From positions 124,001 through 188,000 of the forward strand of contig NZ_NCSU01000011.1 of assembly GCF_002088945.1 (NCBI RefSeq): a stretch of 64,000 bases of DNA. Reading direction: 5' to 3'. Positions within the stretch are counted from its first letter, which is position 1. The number at the start of each line of letters is the position of its first letter. A program made the translations under genes and the position numbers. Shown here piece by piece: positions 53,832 through 63,079 of this stretch. This DNA is from Henriciella pelagia (GTDB lineage Bacteria; Pseudomonadota; Alphaproteobacteria; Caulobacterales; Hyphomonadaceae). The notes beneath the pieces are model-generated. The model saw only the letters and a program-made list of their open reading frames with translations, was not told where the DNA came from and made no database searches.

Positions 53832-55032
53832 GTCGGACAAGATAGGAAAGCCTGCGCTTCCAGAAAAGAGAGCAGTGTTTGCGACCCTGTGGGAAAATTC
53901 GCGCGGCCGGTTTCACGAGGAGGCTGAATCTGCAACGCGCACGCCGTTTCAGCGTGATCGCGACCGTATCATTCACTCTTCCGGCTTTCGCCGCCTGAAG
54001 CAGAAAACGCAGGTTTTCGTGGCCCATGAAGGGGACCATTACCGCACACGGCTGACCCATTCGCTCGAAGTGGCGCAGATTGCGCGGTCGGTGGCGCGGC
54101 GGCTCGGCGTCGATGAAGACCTCGCTGAAGCCATGGCGCTCGCGCACGATCTTGGGCATCCGCCCTTCGGTCATGCGGGCGAGGACCAACTCGATGAGAG
54201 CATGCACGACTATGAAGGCTTTGATCACAATGCGCAGACTCTTCGTGTTGTGACCCGCCTTGAGCAGAGATATCCGACGTTTGATGGCCTGAACCTCACT
54301 TGGGAAATGCTGGAAGGACTGGTCAAGCATAACGGACCGCTGGTGACGGCGGATAATCCTGTTTCTTCCCTGCCGGCCGCCTTCAGGGACTTTGCATATC
54401 TGGACAAACTTGAGCTGGATCAGTTCGCTGGCCCGGAAGCGCAGGTCGCCGCCTTGGCGGATGATATCGCCTACAATAATCACGACATTGATGATGGCAT
54501 CGCAGCGGGACTCTTCACGATTGACGACATGCTGACTATTCCGCTCATAGGCGACGTCTTCCGCGGCGTCCGTATCGAGCATCCGGTGCTAGATACCCAG
54601 CGCACCGTCTATGAGGCCGTCCGCCGCCTCATCGGCCTCTGGATTGACGATCTCTGCACCGAAACCCTTGCGCGTGTGAAAAAGTACAACCCTCAATCGG
54701 CCGCTGAAGTGCGTGCCTTGCCGGAACCGCTTATTTCCTTTTCCGAGGAGTTCGAAGCCCAGCAGCGTGAACTGCGGGCCTTCCTCTATGAGCGCATGTA
54801 CAAGCATTACAAGGTGAACCGCATGCGCAGTCAGGCCAAAAGGGTGCTCAAGGAGCTGTTCGAGCTTTTCCTTGCCGAACCGGACATCCTGCCACCACCA
54901 TTACGCCAGGATGCAGAACAGGCACCGAAGGAGCGGCGGGCCCGCCTTGTCTGTGACTATATCGCCGGAATGACGGACAATTATGCCATCGACCTGCACC
55001 GCAAGGTCTTCAACCTGGAAAGCATGATCTGA
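53830..55032 (+). CDS. dgt: Deoxyguanosinetriphosphate triphosphohydrolase-like protein
   Basis: HD-domain dNTP triphosphohydrolase, influencing dNTP pools. The 400 residues show TPFQRDRDRIIHSSGFRRLKQKTQVF, the HD residues in RLTHSLEVAQIARSVARRLG and MALAHDLGHPPFGHAGE, then GFDHNAQTLRVVTRLEQRYP and ALADDIAYNNHDIDDGI. The start at 53830 overlaps the divergent erpA start; a GTG at 53875 is a less likely alternative. The spacing to GAGAGAG is long, so its ribosome site is weak. The SPOR protein follows, where argS is often found between them in related genomes. Confidence 0.92.
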   Translation: MSDKIGKPALPEKRAVFATLWENSRGRFHEEAESATRTPFQRDRDRIIHSSGFRRLKQKTQVFVAHEGDHYRTRLTHSLEVAQIARSVARRLGVDEDLAEAMALAHDLGHPPFGHAGEDQLDESMHDYEGFDHNAQTLRVVTRLEQRYPTFDGLNLTWEMLEGLVKHNGPLVTADNPVSSLPAAFRDFAYLDKLELDQFAGPEAQVAALADDIAYNNHDIDDGIAAGLFTIDDMLTIPLIGDVFRGVRIEHPVLDTQRTVYEAVRRLIGLWIDDLCTETLARVKKYNPQSAAEVRALPEPLISFSEEFEAQQRELRAFLYERMYKHYKVNRMRSQAKRVLKELFELFLAEPDILPPPLRQDAEQAPKERRARLVCDYIAGMTDNYAIDLHRKVFNLESMI

Positions 55033-55120
55033 GGCCGGGTTGGCTGTGTTCCTGTCGATTCAACGATCGTTAACGAAACCCGCCTTAATCTTAACCAAAG
55101 ACCAATTCATCCAGGGGCTG

Positions 55121-55966
55121 ATGACCAGAATGAGCAATCGTAACCGAGACTATGATTTGGGGCCGTACGAGGAAGAATATCGCGGCTTCGAAATCCGAGA
55201 TGATGACTCCGCGCGCGGACCACTGATCTTGTCGCTCGCCATTGGTGTGCTGATCGTATTCGGTGCTGTCGTCTGGAATACCTACCGCCAGGGCGTCCGT
55301 CCGACGGATGGCGCACTGCCCATGGTTGTTGCAGAAGCGCAGCCATACAAACGTGTCCCGGACGACAAGGGTGGTATCCAGATCGAGGACCTGGACCGGC
55401 GTCTCTACGATGCGATGGATGGCTCGACGCGCCGCCCGGAACCCACACAGGTCGCCAACACGTCCGAAGGCTATCTTAGAGGTGGGCCGCCTTTAGATCT
55501 GCGGCCTGCAGGCGACGCTGAAACGAGCCGGGCCGAGTCGCCGGCTCCTGTGGCTGTGCGGGAAGAGGATTTGCCGGCCGTCGAGCCACCACGCAGCGAT
55601 CCGCAACCGGTGGAATCTGCTTCGCGGGAACAGCCGCAGCTCCCCGCGCTCCCTGCGCTTGATACCGAGCAGCACGGCGAACCTGCATATCGTTTTGCGT
55701 TTGCGCCCGGTGGGGAATACCTTGTCCAGATATCGGCGCTGCGCAGCGAGGAAGCCGCGACCGAAGCATGGTCGAAAGCACGTCGAAGCAATCCGGACAT
55801 TTTCGAAGGAGCCCGCATGTCCATCGAGAAGGCAGACCTCGGCGCGAAAGGTATTTTCTATCGTCTCCGTGCTGGCGCATTCGGTACACGCGATACGGCG
55901 TCTGAGTTCTGCGATGCGCTGAAGGAAAAGGGCGGTGATTGTATCGTTGTTCGCGAGGCTGCATGA
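55121..55966 (+). CDS. SPOR-domain membrane protein
   Basis: A 281-residue bitopic protein with a short cytosolic N-terminus, one membrane helix (PLILSLAIGVLIVFGAVVW), a long Pro-rich periplasmic linker and a C-terminal SPOR domain (GGEYLVQISALRSEEAATEAWSKARR to YRLRAGAFGTRDTASEFCDALKEKGGDCIVV). SPOR domains bind denuded glycan strands at division sites, so septal localisation is expected. The start may be the ATG at 55121 (AGGGG nearby) or at 55130. The stop overlaps the nagZ start as ATGA, part of the conserved SPOR-nagZ-scpAB run. Confidence 0.9.
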   Translation: MTRMSNRNRDYDLGPYEEEYRGFEIRDDDSARGPLILSLAIGVLIVFGAVVWNTYRQGVRPTDGALPMVVAEAQPYKRVPDDKGGIQIEDLDRRLYDAMDGSTRRPEPTQVANTSEGYLRGGPPLDLRPAGDAETSRAESPAPVAVREEDLPAVEPPRSDPQPVESASREQPQLPALPALDTEQHGEPAYRFAFAPGGEYLVQISALRSEEAATEAWSKARRSNPDIFEGARMSIEKADLGAKGIFYRLRAGAFGTRDTASEFCDALKEKGGDCIVVREAA

Positions 55967-57006
55967 ACAATAAGGCCTGTATCCTGAGCGTGGCGGGGGC
56001 AAGCCTGTTGCGCGAAGAGGCCGCTCTTCTGGCCGAGCACAAGCCATGGGGCGTGATCCTCATGGGACGCTCCTGCCTCTCCAGGCAACAGGTCACGCAA
56101 CTGGTGCAGGACATCTGGACGGCCGTCGGTCGAGAGATCCTGATATTCATCGATCAAGAGGGCGGACGTGTCGCGCGCCTGAAAGCACCTGAATGGCCGC
56201 TTTTCCCTGCCGGTCACGTCTATGGCGACCTTTATGACGTCGATCCTGAAGCCGGACTGGAGGCGATCTGGCTCGGCCACCGCCTCATTGCCGCTGAGCT
56301 TGCCGCCATGGGGGTCCATGCCGACTGTGCCCCCGTCTGCGACCTGCCGCAACCCGGTGCCCACGATGTGATTGGCGACCGGGCCTTTGGGACGGATCCG
56401 GACAAGGTTGGCGCGCTCGCGCGGGCAGCCCTCAGAGGACTTGAAGACGGTTATGTGGCGGGCGTGATCAAGCACATTCCGGGTCATGGCCGATCGATGG
56501 CCGACAGCCATCTGGAGCTGCCTCGCGTCACTGCGGACGACAATGAGCTGTCCTCGGACTTCGCAGCGTTCGTGCACGTCAAGGATGCTCCGATGGCGAT
56601 GACTGCGCATATTGCCTATGACCATTTTGACGCCAGCTGTGCGGCGACTGTTTCGAAACCGATGATTCAGGACGTCATTCGTGGCCGAATCGGGTTTGAT
56701 GGCCTTCTGATGACGGATGATCTCGGCATGAAGGCCCTAGGGGGCTCTCTTACAGATCGCGCGAACGCTTCCATTGAGGCGGGCTGTGACGTGCTGTTGC
56801 ACTGTTCGGGCTTCCTGAAAGAGCCAGACGCCATCCTCGCTGAAATGACGGAAGTTGCTGAGGCGGCTCCGGTCCTGGCCGGTAAGGCGCTGGAGCGTGC
56901 GACCGAAGCGGAAGCAGCGTCCAATCGGGGGTCGGAATTTGATGCCGAAGCAGGATGGGAGCGCTTCAAGGAGCTGCTCTCAAACATGGGAGCGGCCTAC
57001 GCATGA
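55963..57006 (+). CDS. nagZ: Beta-N-acetylhexosaminidase (family GH3)
   Basis: Cytosolic GH3 enzyme that releases GlcNAc from muropeptides during peptidoglycan recycling. The 347 residues include LFIDQEGGRVARLKAP-like FIDQEGGRVARLKAPEWPLFPA, GVHADCAPVCDLPQPGAHDVIGDRAFG, the catalytic loop IKHIPGHGRSMADSHLELP (His of the NagZ acid/base loop) and the nucleophile Asp in DGLLMTDDLGMKAL. It starts in an ATGA overlap with the SPOR gene and ends in an ATGA with scpA. Confidence 0.94.
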   Translation: MNNKACILSVAGASLLREEAALLAEHKPWGVILMGRSCLSRQQVTQLVQDIWTAVGREILIFIDQEGGRVARLKAPEWPLFPAGHVYGDLYDVDPEAGLEAIWLGHRLIAAELAAMGVHADCAPVCDLPQPGAHDVIGDRAFGTDPDKVGALARAALRGLEDGYVAGVIKHIPGHGRSMADSHLELPRVTADDNELSSDFAAFVHVKDAPMAMTAHIAYDHFDASCAATVSKPMIQDVIRGRIGFDGLLMTDDLGMKALGGSLTDRANASIEAGCDVLLHCSGFLKEPDAILAEMTEVAEAAPVLAGKALERATEAEAASNRGSEFDAEAGWERFKELLSNMGAAYA

Positions 57007-57821
57007 GCCTTGAACTTGTCTCCAATGACCTCATCGAACAGGACGATATCGAAGCCGAAGACATGTTCTCGGTCGATCTCGACGGTTATGAAGGCCCACT
57101 CCACCTGCTTCTGGATCTGGCCCGCAAGCAGAAGGTCGACTTGCTCAAGGTCTCCATGCTGGAGCTCGCCAACCAGTATATCGGCTTCATCGAGGAAGTG
57201 CGACGCAAGCGGATAGACCTTGCGGCCGACTACCTTCTCATGGCGGCCTGGCTCGCCTTCATGAAATCGCGGTTGCTGCTGCCAAAGCCTGAAAAGGCGG
57301 CAAATGACGAGATTGACGGTGAGGAGATGGCTGCACGGCTGGCCTTCCGCCTGAAACGTCTCGACGCGATGCGAGAGGCCGGCGACCAGCTCATGGAACT
57401 GGCGCAGCTCGGGCAGGACGTGTTCGTGCGCGGAGCCCCGGAAAAGCCGCGTGTGATCAAGCAGACCGAATACGACACCACGCTCTGGCATCTGATGCAG
57501 GCTTTCGGCTCCATTCGCCAGCGCCGCGAAGAAGCTGCACCGCATCGGGTCGAGCACCAGTTCGTGCTGCCGCTCGAGAATGCGCGCGATTCTCTGAAGT
57601 CGCTGAGCAAATTGATCGACGATTGGGCGAGCCTTGACCAGCTTCGCGCCAGAATGACGGACATTGCGGGCGATATTCCGCCGCGCTCTGTCACCGCCAG
57701 TGTCTTTTCCGCAGCTTTGGAACTCGCCCGGGATGGCGATGTGGAGCTGCGTCAGGACCAGCATTTCTCGCCGCTATACCTGCGCGGCGCTCAGGAAGAG
57801 AGGGGAGGGCTTCACGCATGA
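57003..57821 (+). CDS. scpA: Segregation and condensation protein A (kleisin)
   Basis: Kleisin subunit that joins the SMC heads in the chromosome condensation complex. The 272-residue product has the N-terminal SMC-neck-binding region (DLDGYEGPLHLLLDLARKQKVDLLKVSMLELANQYI), ADYLLMAAWLAFMKSRLLLP, a flexible middle and a C-terminal winged helix with MTDIAGDIPPRSVTASVFSAALELARDGDVELRQDQHFSPLYLR. Both ends overlap neighbours by ATGA, coupling it with nagZ and scpB. Confidence 0.95.
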   Translation: MSLELVSNDLIEQDDIEAEDMFSVDLDGYEGPLHLLLDLARKQKVDLLKVSMLELANQYIGFIEEVRRKRIDLAADYLLMAAWLAFMKSRLLLPKPEKAANDEIDGEEMAARLAFRLKRLDAMREAGDQLMELAQLGQDVFVRGAPEKPRVIKQTEYDTTLWHLMQAFGSIRQRREEAAPHRVEHQFVLPLENARDSLKSLSKLIDDWASLDQLRARMTDIAGDIPPRSVTASVFSAALELARDGDVELRQDQHFSPLYLRGAQEERGGLHA

Positions 57822-58606
57822 ATGCGATACCTCAATTGAAAGATATCCCGATGGATGATGAGCCGGAAGATATCCGCAAGGCCGTGCGCCAGCTCTCCTT
57901 CGCCTATCAGCGCTCTGCAGAAAGCCTTTCTGACGTCAGTGATGCGGGCATCGATGCGAGTTCGGAGGCGCTGCGCCGTGCGGAGGCGGTTCTGTTTGCT
58001 GCGGGCGAGCCCCTGTCTGCCGAGCAGATAGCTGAGGTCCTGCCACAGGAAGCCGACGCCGCGCAGGTGCTGATGTCGCTCAAGGCCGCTTATGCCAATC
58101 GAGGCGTCAACCTTGTCGAAGTGGCAGGCAAATGGCGCTTCCAGACCGCCGAGGACCTTTCCTACCTGTTCGTGGAAGAGCGCCATGAGCAGAAGAAACT
58201 GTCTCAGGCGGCGCTCGAGACACTGGCTATCATCGCTTACGGACAGCCCGTCACCCGGGCTGAAATCGAAGCCGTTCGCGGCGTGGCCGTCTCCAAAGGC
58301 ACGATCGACCAACTGATGGAGGCCGGCTGGGTTCGCATCAAGGGGCGGCGCAAGACGCCTGGCCGACCGGTAACATATGGCACGACAGACAGCTTCCTGG
58401 AGCATTTCGGACTGGAAAGCCTCGACGTCCTGCCGGGGCGGGCCGAGCTCGAAGCGGGCGGCCTTCTGTCTGACGTGGTTCCGGACGATTTTGATGCATC
58501 AGAAGTCGACATGCCGCTGGGCGACCTGCAGCCAGATGCTGAAAACGACGATGATAACGGAGCTTTTGTCACAGATTTCATGGACGGTGAGACCGAGGAA
58601 GACTAA
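57818..58606 (+). CDS. scpB: Segregation and condensation protein B
   Basis: Winged-helix dimer that binds ScpA in the SMC complex. The 262 residues have an N-terminal charged extension (about 45 residues), the first winged helix with RRAEAVLFAAGEPLSAEQIAEVLP and the second with LSQAALETLAIIAYGQPVTRAEIEAVRGV, ending in GRRKTPGRPVTYGTTDSFLEHFGLESLDVLP. An acidic tail of about 45 residues follows. The ATG overlaps the scpA stop by 4 bp, and tatA begins about 75 bp later, so all run as one operon. Confidence 0.95.
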   Translation: MNAIPQLKDIPMDDEPEDIRKAVRQLSFAYQRSAESLSDVSDAGIDASSEALRRAEAVLFAAGEPLSAEQIAEVLPQEADAAQVLMSLKAAYANRGVNLVEVAGKWRFQTAEDLSYLFVEERHEQKKLSQAALETLAIIAYGQPVTRAEIEAVRGVAVSKGTIDQLMEAGWVRIKGRRKTPGRPVTYGTTDSFLEHFGLESLDVLPGRAELEAGGLLSDVVPDDFDASEVDMPLGDLQPDAENDDDNGAFVTDFMDGETEED

Positions 58607-58679
58607 GCTGTGTCTGCAAACCATTGAGGCTGTCAGGTAATGGCGCTAATGGTGCGGCGACTAGATCCGGAGAATTCCC

Positions 58680-58907
58680 ATGGCCCCAAGCTGGATGCAG
58701 CTTCTTATCGTACTTATTGTGGCCCTGTTGCTGTTCGGCGGACGGGGACGCATCTCTTCGATCATGGGTGACATGGCCAAGGGCGTTCGCAGCTTCCGCA
58801 AGGGCCTCAATGATGAGGACGAAGCCGACGGCGAGAAGAAGAAGCTCGACGACGACAAGATGGTCAACGTGACGCCTGAGAAGGAAAAGTCGAAAACCTC
58901 CAGCTAG
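58680..58907 (+). CDS. tatA: Sec-independent translocase subunit TatA
   Basis: Forms the translocation channel of the Tat system for folded proteins. The 75 residues have one N-terminal helix ([22 protein letters not shown]), the conserved FG hinge, an amphipathic helix ([21 protein letters not shown]) and a charged tail. The usual Lys/Pro after FG reads GGRGRI here, as often in Alphaproteobacteria. It lies directly before tatB-tatC. Confidence 0.95.
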   Translation: MAPSWMQLLIVLIVALLLFGGRGRISSIMGDMAKGVRSFRKGLNDEDEADGEKKKLDDDKMVNVTPEKEKSKTSS

Positions 58908-58932
58908 TATGGCGCAGGAGGCCGGCTGATTA

Positions 58933-59352
58933 ATGCTTCCGCAATTCGGACTCACTGAATTTCTGCTGATCGCGACAGTTGCCCTGATCGTGGTCGGCCC
59001 GAAAGACTTGCCGCTCATGATGCGCAAGCTCGGCCAGTTCGTCGCCAAGGGTAAAGCCATGGCGCGGGAGTTCCAGTCGGCTTTTGACGACATTGCCAAA
59101 CAGGCCGAACTCGACGAATTGCGTAAAGAAATCGAGGATTTGCGCCGTGAAAACGCGCTGACCCAGGCCGTCGACGAACTCAAAAAAACCGAAGCGGACA
59201 TCAACAGGCAGGTCATGATGGAAAACCCGCTGCCTGAACCCGCTCCAGAAGGTGAAGAGCCGCCAGCGGAAATCACGACCGATGCGGCCTCCATGTCTGA
59301 GCCAGACGACAATAATGCCGCCGATCCAGAGCGCAGGGCCGACAAGGTATGA
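58933..59352 (+). CDS. tatB: Sec-independent translocase subunit TatB
   Basis: Tat receptor subunit. The 139-residue product starts MLPQFGLTEFLLIATVALIVVGPKDLPLMMRKLGQ, with the conserved Glu at the start of the helix and the GP(K/E)xLP turn, followed by a long amphipathic and coiled-coil region (AMAREFQSAFDDIAKQAELDELRKEIEDLRRENAL) and an acidic tail. It overlaps tatC by an ATGA. Confidence 0.94.
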   Translation: MLPQFGLTEFLLIATVALIVVGPKDLPLMMRKLGQFVAKGKAMAREFQSAFDDIAKQAELDELRKEIEDLRRENALTQAVDELKKTEADINRQVMMENPLPEPAPEGEEPPAEITTDAASMSEPDDNNAADPERRADKV

Positions 59353-60188
59353 GCAAGGACCTACCGGCAGACCAGCGTCCCGACATCACCGATGAGGACG
59401 AGATGGAGGCATCGCGTGCGCCACTGCTCGACCATCTGATCGAGTTGCGCAGCCGCCTCATCTGGAGCATCGCAGCGCTCGCCATCGCCAGTCTCGTCTG
59501 CTTCTTTGCTGCAAAGCCGCTCTATAACTGGCTGCTGGGCCCGCTTGTCCACGTGGCGGAAGTGGAGCGTGGTGATACGCAGTTCAATCTGATCTACACC
59601 CAGCCGCTCGAAGTCTTCTTCGTGCAGCTGAAGCTTGCCCTGTTTGCGGGGGTTTTCGTCGCCTTCCCGGTCATGGGCTGGCAGATCTACTCCTTCGTGG
59701 CCCCCGGACTTTACAAGAATGAACGCGGTGCTGTGCTACCTTTCCTGATCGCAGCGCCGGTCCTGTTCGTCATCGGCGCATTGTTCGTCTATTTCGTCAT
59801 GTTGCCGCTCATCTCCAGCTTTGCCCTGTCCTTCGAGCAGCAGGGCGGGGAGGGGCTCGCCGCCATCACGCCGCAGATCAAGGTGTCGGAATATCTCTCT
59901 CTGGTCATGGCGCTGATGTTGGCATTCGGTCTCAGCTTTCAGTTGCCTGTTGTACTGGGACTGATGGGCCGCGCTGGAATTGTTGGCGCAGACACGCTTC
60001 GTAGTGGACGCAAATACGCCATCGTCGCCATTCTCGTATCTGCTGCATTCTTTACCCCTCCTGACATGATTTCTCAGATCATGCTGGCTGTGCCGGTTTA
60101 TGGCCTTTATGAAATCTCAATCTGGTGTGTTTCCATGATGGAGAAAAAGGCAGCCGAAGAGGAAGCCGCACGTCAGGCTGAAACCTAG
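59349..60188 (+). CDS. tatC: Sec-independent translocase subunit TatC
   Basis: Polytopic Tat receptor with six helices that recognises twin-arginine signals. The 279 residues have the N-terminal LLDHLIELRSRLIWS motif, PLEVFFVQLKLALFAGVFVAFPVMGWQIYSFVAPGLYKNERG, and LMLAFGLSFQLPVVLGLMGRAGIVGADTLRSGRKYAIVAI-type late helices with FFTPPDMISQ. The start is in an ATGA overlap with tatB. DUF1287 at 50797 may be one of its substrates, judging by its signal. Confidence 0.96.
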   Translation: MSKDLPADQRPDITDEDEMEASRAPLLDHLIELRSRLIWSIAALAIASLVCFFAAKPLYNWLLGPLVHVAEVERGDTQFNLIYTQPLEVFFVQLKLALFAGVFVAFPVMGWQIYSFVAPGLYKNERGAVLPFLIAAPVLFVIGALFVYFVMLPLISSFALSFEQQGGEGLAAITPQIKVSEYLSLVMALMLAFGLSFQLPVVLGLMGRAGIVGADTLRSGRKYAIVAILVSAAFFTPPDMISQIMLAVPVYGLYEISIWCVSMMEKKAAEEEAARQAET

Positions 60189-60273
60189 CTGCAGCGCCGC
60201 GAGATCAGCGGTTCCGCTGCGCGGACAATTGGTCTAGAGCCGAGCAGAGAAGTGAATTTCAAGGTCTTGTTTG

Positions 60274-61572
60274 ATGTTTGATATCCGCGCCATCCGCGAA
60301 AACCCTGACGCATTCCGAACTGCCTGGAACCGTCGCAAGCCGGGACTCGGCGACGCTGTCGATGACATCCTCGCGCACGGTACCGCCCTGCGCAAAGCGC
60401 TGACGGACAAACAGGATGCCGAGAGCGTCCGCAATGCGAATTCCAAGCTGATCGGACAGGCCAAGGCCAAGGGCGATGAGGCTGAATTCGAACGCCTGCG
60501 GGCCGTCGTCGCCGAGGCAAAGGACACCATCGAAGCGGCCGGTGAACAGGAAGACGAAGCGCGCAAGCTGCTGGACGAGATTTTGCTCGGCTTGCCAAAC
60601 CTGCCTCTGGCTGATGTGCCAGAAGGCGAAGACGAGGCAGGCAACGTCGCCGAGAAGCATTGGAGCACGCCGCGCGGTTTCAATTTCGAACCCAAGGATC
60701 ATTCAGATCTTGGCGAAGCACTTGGCCTGATGGACTTCGAGACGGCGGCGAAGATGTCCGGCTCGCGCTTTGTGTTGCTGCGCGGCGCACTGAGCCGGCT
60801 CGAGCGCGCACTGGCCAGTTTCATGCTGGACGTGCAGACCGGTGAGCATGGGTATGAGGAGACCACGCCTCCGTTTCTGGTCCGCTCAGACGCGATGGTC
60901 GGAACGGGCCAGCTTCCGAAGTTTGGCGAAGATTCCTTCCGGACGACGGACGATATGTGGCTCATCGCTACCTCCGAAATTCCGCTGACGAACAGCGTTC
61001 GTGAGAGCATTCTGGATGCCAGGGCACTGCCGAAGCGCATGACCGCGCACACGCCTTGCTTCCGCTCTGAAGCGGGCAGTGCGGGCCGTGACACGAAGGG
61101 CATGATCCGACTGCACCAGTTCAACAAAGTTGAGCTTGTCTCCATCGTCCGCGATGAGGAAGAGGGGCTCGCCGAGCTTGAGCGGATGACGGTCTGCGCC
61201 GAGACCATTCTCGAGCGTCTTGAGCTGCCATATCGCCGTATGCTGCTGTGCACCGGAGACATGGGCTTTGGCGCCCGCAAGACCTATGACCTTGAAGTCT
61301 GGCTACCCTCGCAGGACACCTATCGCGAGATCAGCTCCTGTTCCTATTGCGGGGATTTTCAGGCGCGCAGGATGAATGCGCGCTGGCGGCCGGAAGCGAG
61401 CGAGGACAACCCCAAGCCGAAGCCGGAATTCGTGCACACGCTGAACGGCTCAGGCCTGGCTGTCGGGCGTACCCTCGTCGCTGTGCTTGAGAATTATCAA
61501 CAGGAAGACGGCTCGATTGCCGTGCCGAAGGTGCTGCAGCCTTATCTGGGCGGGCTCGAGGTCATCAAGTAA
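60274..61572 (+). CDS. serS: Seryl-tRNA synthetase
   Basis: Class II synthetase charging tRNA-Ser. The 432 residues start [21 protein letters not shown] (ATG at 60274), with a long antiparallel coiled-coil arm (about 30-100, tRNA-binding), then class II motif 2 ([30 protein letters not shown]) and motif 3 ([35 protein letters not shown]). AAGG at 60261 is the ribosome site. It lies about 85 bp after tatC. A REP-like palindrome follows it. Confidence 0.97.
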   Translation: MFDIRAIRENPDAFRTAWNRRKPGLGDAVDDILAHGTALRKALTDKQDAESVRNANSKLIGQAKAKGDEAEFERLRAVVAEAKDTIEAAGEQEDEARKLLDEILLGLPNLPLADVPEGEDEAGNVAEKHWSTPRGFNFEPKDHSDLGEALGLMDFETAAKMSGSRFVLLRGALSRLERALASFMLDVQTGEHGYEETTPPFLVRSDAMVGTGQLPKFGEDSFRTTDDMWLIATSEIPLTNSVRESILDARALPKRMTAHTPCFRSEAGSAGRDTKGMIRLHQFNKVELVSIVRDEEEGLAELERMTVCAETILERLELPYRRMLLCTGDMGFGARKTYDLEVWLPSQDTYREISSCSYCGDFQARRMNARWRPEASEDNPKPKPEFVHTLNGSGLAVGRTLVAVLENYQQEDGSIAVPKVLQPYLGGLEVIK

Positions 61573-61578
61573 ATCATA

Positions 61579-61639
61579 CTTCGACAAGCTCAGCATGAGG
61601 TTGCATTTTATTTCGGACCTCATCCTGAGCTGGTCGAAG
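61579..61639. repeat. REP-like palindrome between serS and surE
   Basis: CTTCGACAAGCTCAGCATGAGGT (61579-61601) and its near-perfect inverse at 61617-61639 (21 of 23 pairs) enclose a 15-base loop. The core CTTCGACAAGCTCAGGATGAGG is, as I recall, a family of dispersed intergenic palindromes in alphaproteobacterial genomes. It may also act as a transcription terminator after serS. I see only one copy in the window. Confidence 0.75.
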
Positions 61640-61664
61640 GATGGGCGACGAGCGGAAGTTTAGA

Positions 61665-62426
61665 ATGAGAATACTCCTCACCAATGATGATGGCATCCAC
61701 GCACCGGGCCTTTCCGTGCTGGAATCCATCGCGCGCGAACTTTCAGACGATATCTGGATCGCGGCGCCGGAAGTGGAACAGTCCGGCCAGTCGCGCTCTA
61801 TCACGCTGACACAGCCGGTTCGCACTCGGCAGGTGCGCGACAGATGCTGGGCTGTGATGGGAACGCCTACTGACTGCGTCCTGCTGGCCGTGCATGACCT
61901 GATGCCGGATCGTCCGGACCTCATCCTGTCGGGCGTCAATCGCGGCCAGAACATTGCTGAGGATACGAGTCTTTCCGGAACTATCGCCGGCGCCATGTTT
62001 GGAATGCATCTTGGCATTCCCTCCATTGCGCTAAGCCAGGCGCTGGGCTTTCGCGAACGCCTCTCACTGCCCTGGGAAACGTCAAAGGCCTGGGGCGCCA
62101 GGGTTATTCGGCCGCTCATTGAAAAGGGCTGGCCGGATGATGTGGTGATGAATGTCAATTTCCCCGACCGCGAACCCGAAGATGTCGCGGGTGTCGAAGT
62201 AACGCGGCAAGGTTTCAGGGACGAATCCATCATCACCACCGAACGCCGCGAAGACCTGCGCGGGAATGATTATTTCTGGATCGGTTTCCGCAGCAAGCTG
62301 TCCCGCCCCGAAGAAGGCACGGACCTGCGGGCGATCTATGAGGGCCGGATTTCGGTGACGCCGCTGCACGTCGATCTGACCCATAACCGGTATCTCGAAT
62401 CACTGAAGGCGTCATGGCAGACCTGA
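61665..62426 (+). CDS. surE: 5'/3'-nucleotidase SurE
   Basis: Metal-dependent survival protein that dephosphorylates nucleoside monophosphates. The 253 residues begin at the ATG at 61665 ([16 protein letters not shown], with the DD metal ligands), then [56 protein letters not shown], and the family end. It is followed by pcm with a 13-bp overlap, the classical surE-pcm pair. Confidence 0.95.
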   Translation: MRILLTNDDGIHAPGLSVLESIARELSDDIWIAAPEVEQSGQSRSITLTQPVRTRQVRDRCWAVMGTPTDCVLLAVHDLMPDRPDLILSGVNRGQNIAEDTSLSGTIAGAMFGMHLGIPSIALSQALGFRERLSLPWETSKAWGARVIRPLIEKGWPDDVVMNVNFPDREPEDVAGVEVTRQGFRDESIITTERREDLRGNDYFWIGFRSKLSRPEEGTDLRAIYEGRISVTPLHVDLTHNRYLESLKASWQT

Positions 62427-63067
62427 TCGCTGACCCTTTCCGGGCCGCGCGGCTCATTCTGCTGCTCAGGCGGCAGGGCATCCGAGACGATGCGGTGCTG
62501 GCCGCCATGGAAACCATAGACCGGGCCGTGTTTGTCGATCCCAAGCTGGAAGAGCTGGCTTATGAGGACACCGCGCTCCCCATCCCTTGCGGGCAGGTGA
62601 TTCCCAAGCCCGTGGTGGTTGCGCAGTTGCTCGGCGCGTTGCAGGCCTCACCAGGCAAGGAAGACCGGATTCTGATAGTGGGGGCGGGCGCGGGATACAT
62701 GACCGCGCTTCTCGCCCTCATTGGCCGGCACGTCTGGGCGGTGGAGCGGTATCAGCATCTGGTGGTAGCGGCGCGGGCGCGAATGCTCGAACTGAAGGTC
62801 GACAATGTCACGTTCCGACATGGGGATGGCCTTGAAGGCTGGCCGGAGCACAGCCCTTTCGAGCGCATCCTGCTGACGGGCGCGGTATCCGGTGTGCCGG
62901 AGAAGCTCGTGCAGCAGATTGCGCGTGGTGGCACCCTCGTGACCCCGTTTAACCGGTCCGGTCAGGACCAGGTGATTCGCCGAATCGCTGCCAATGGTGA
63001 CACGCAGGATTTCCCGATCCTCGAACCATTATCGGTTCTGAGGTCGGGCGTATCCGCTGCTCTGTAG
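62414..63067 (+). CDS. pcm: Protein-L-isoaspartate O-methyltransferase family protein
   Basis: SAM-dependent methyltransferase that repairs isoaspartyl residues. The 217 residues have [54 protein letters not shown] and SAM motif [20 protein letters not shown], then [51 protein letters not shown]. The usual QTIS segment reads QVIP here, and TAAAP reads TGAVS, so it is a divergent member. The start lies 13 bp inside surE. Confidence 0.87.
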   Translation: MADLIADPFRAARLILLLRRQGIRDDAVLAAMETIDRAVFVDPKLEELAYEDTALPIPCGQVIPKPVVVAQLLGALQASPGKEDRILIVGAGAGYMTALLALIGRHVWAVERYQHLVVAARARMLELKVDNVTFRHGDGLEGWPEHSPFERILLTGAVSGVPEKLVQQIARGGTLVTPFNRSGQDQVIRRIAANGDTQDFPILEPLSVLRSGVSAAL

Positions 63068-63079
63068 AGGCCCTTGGCC

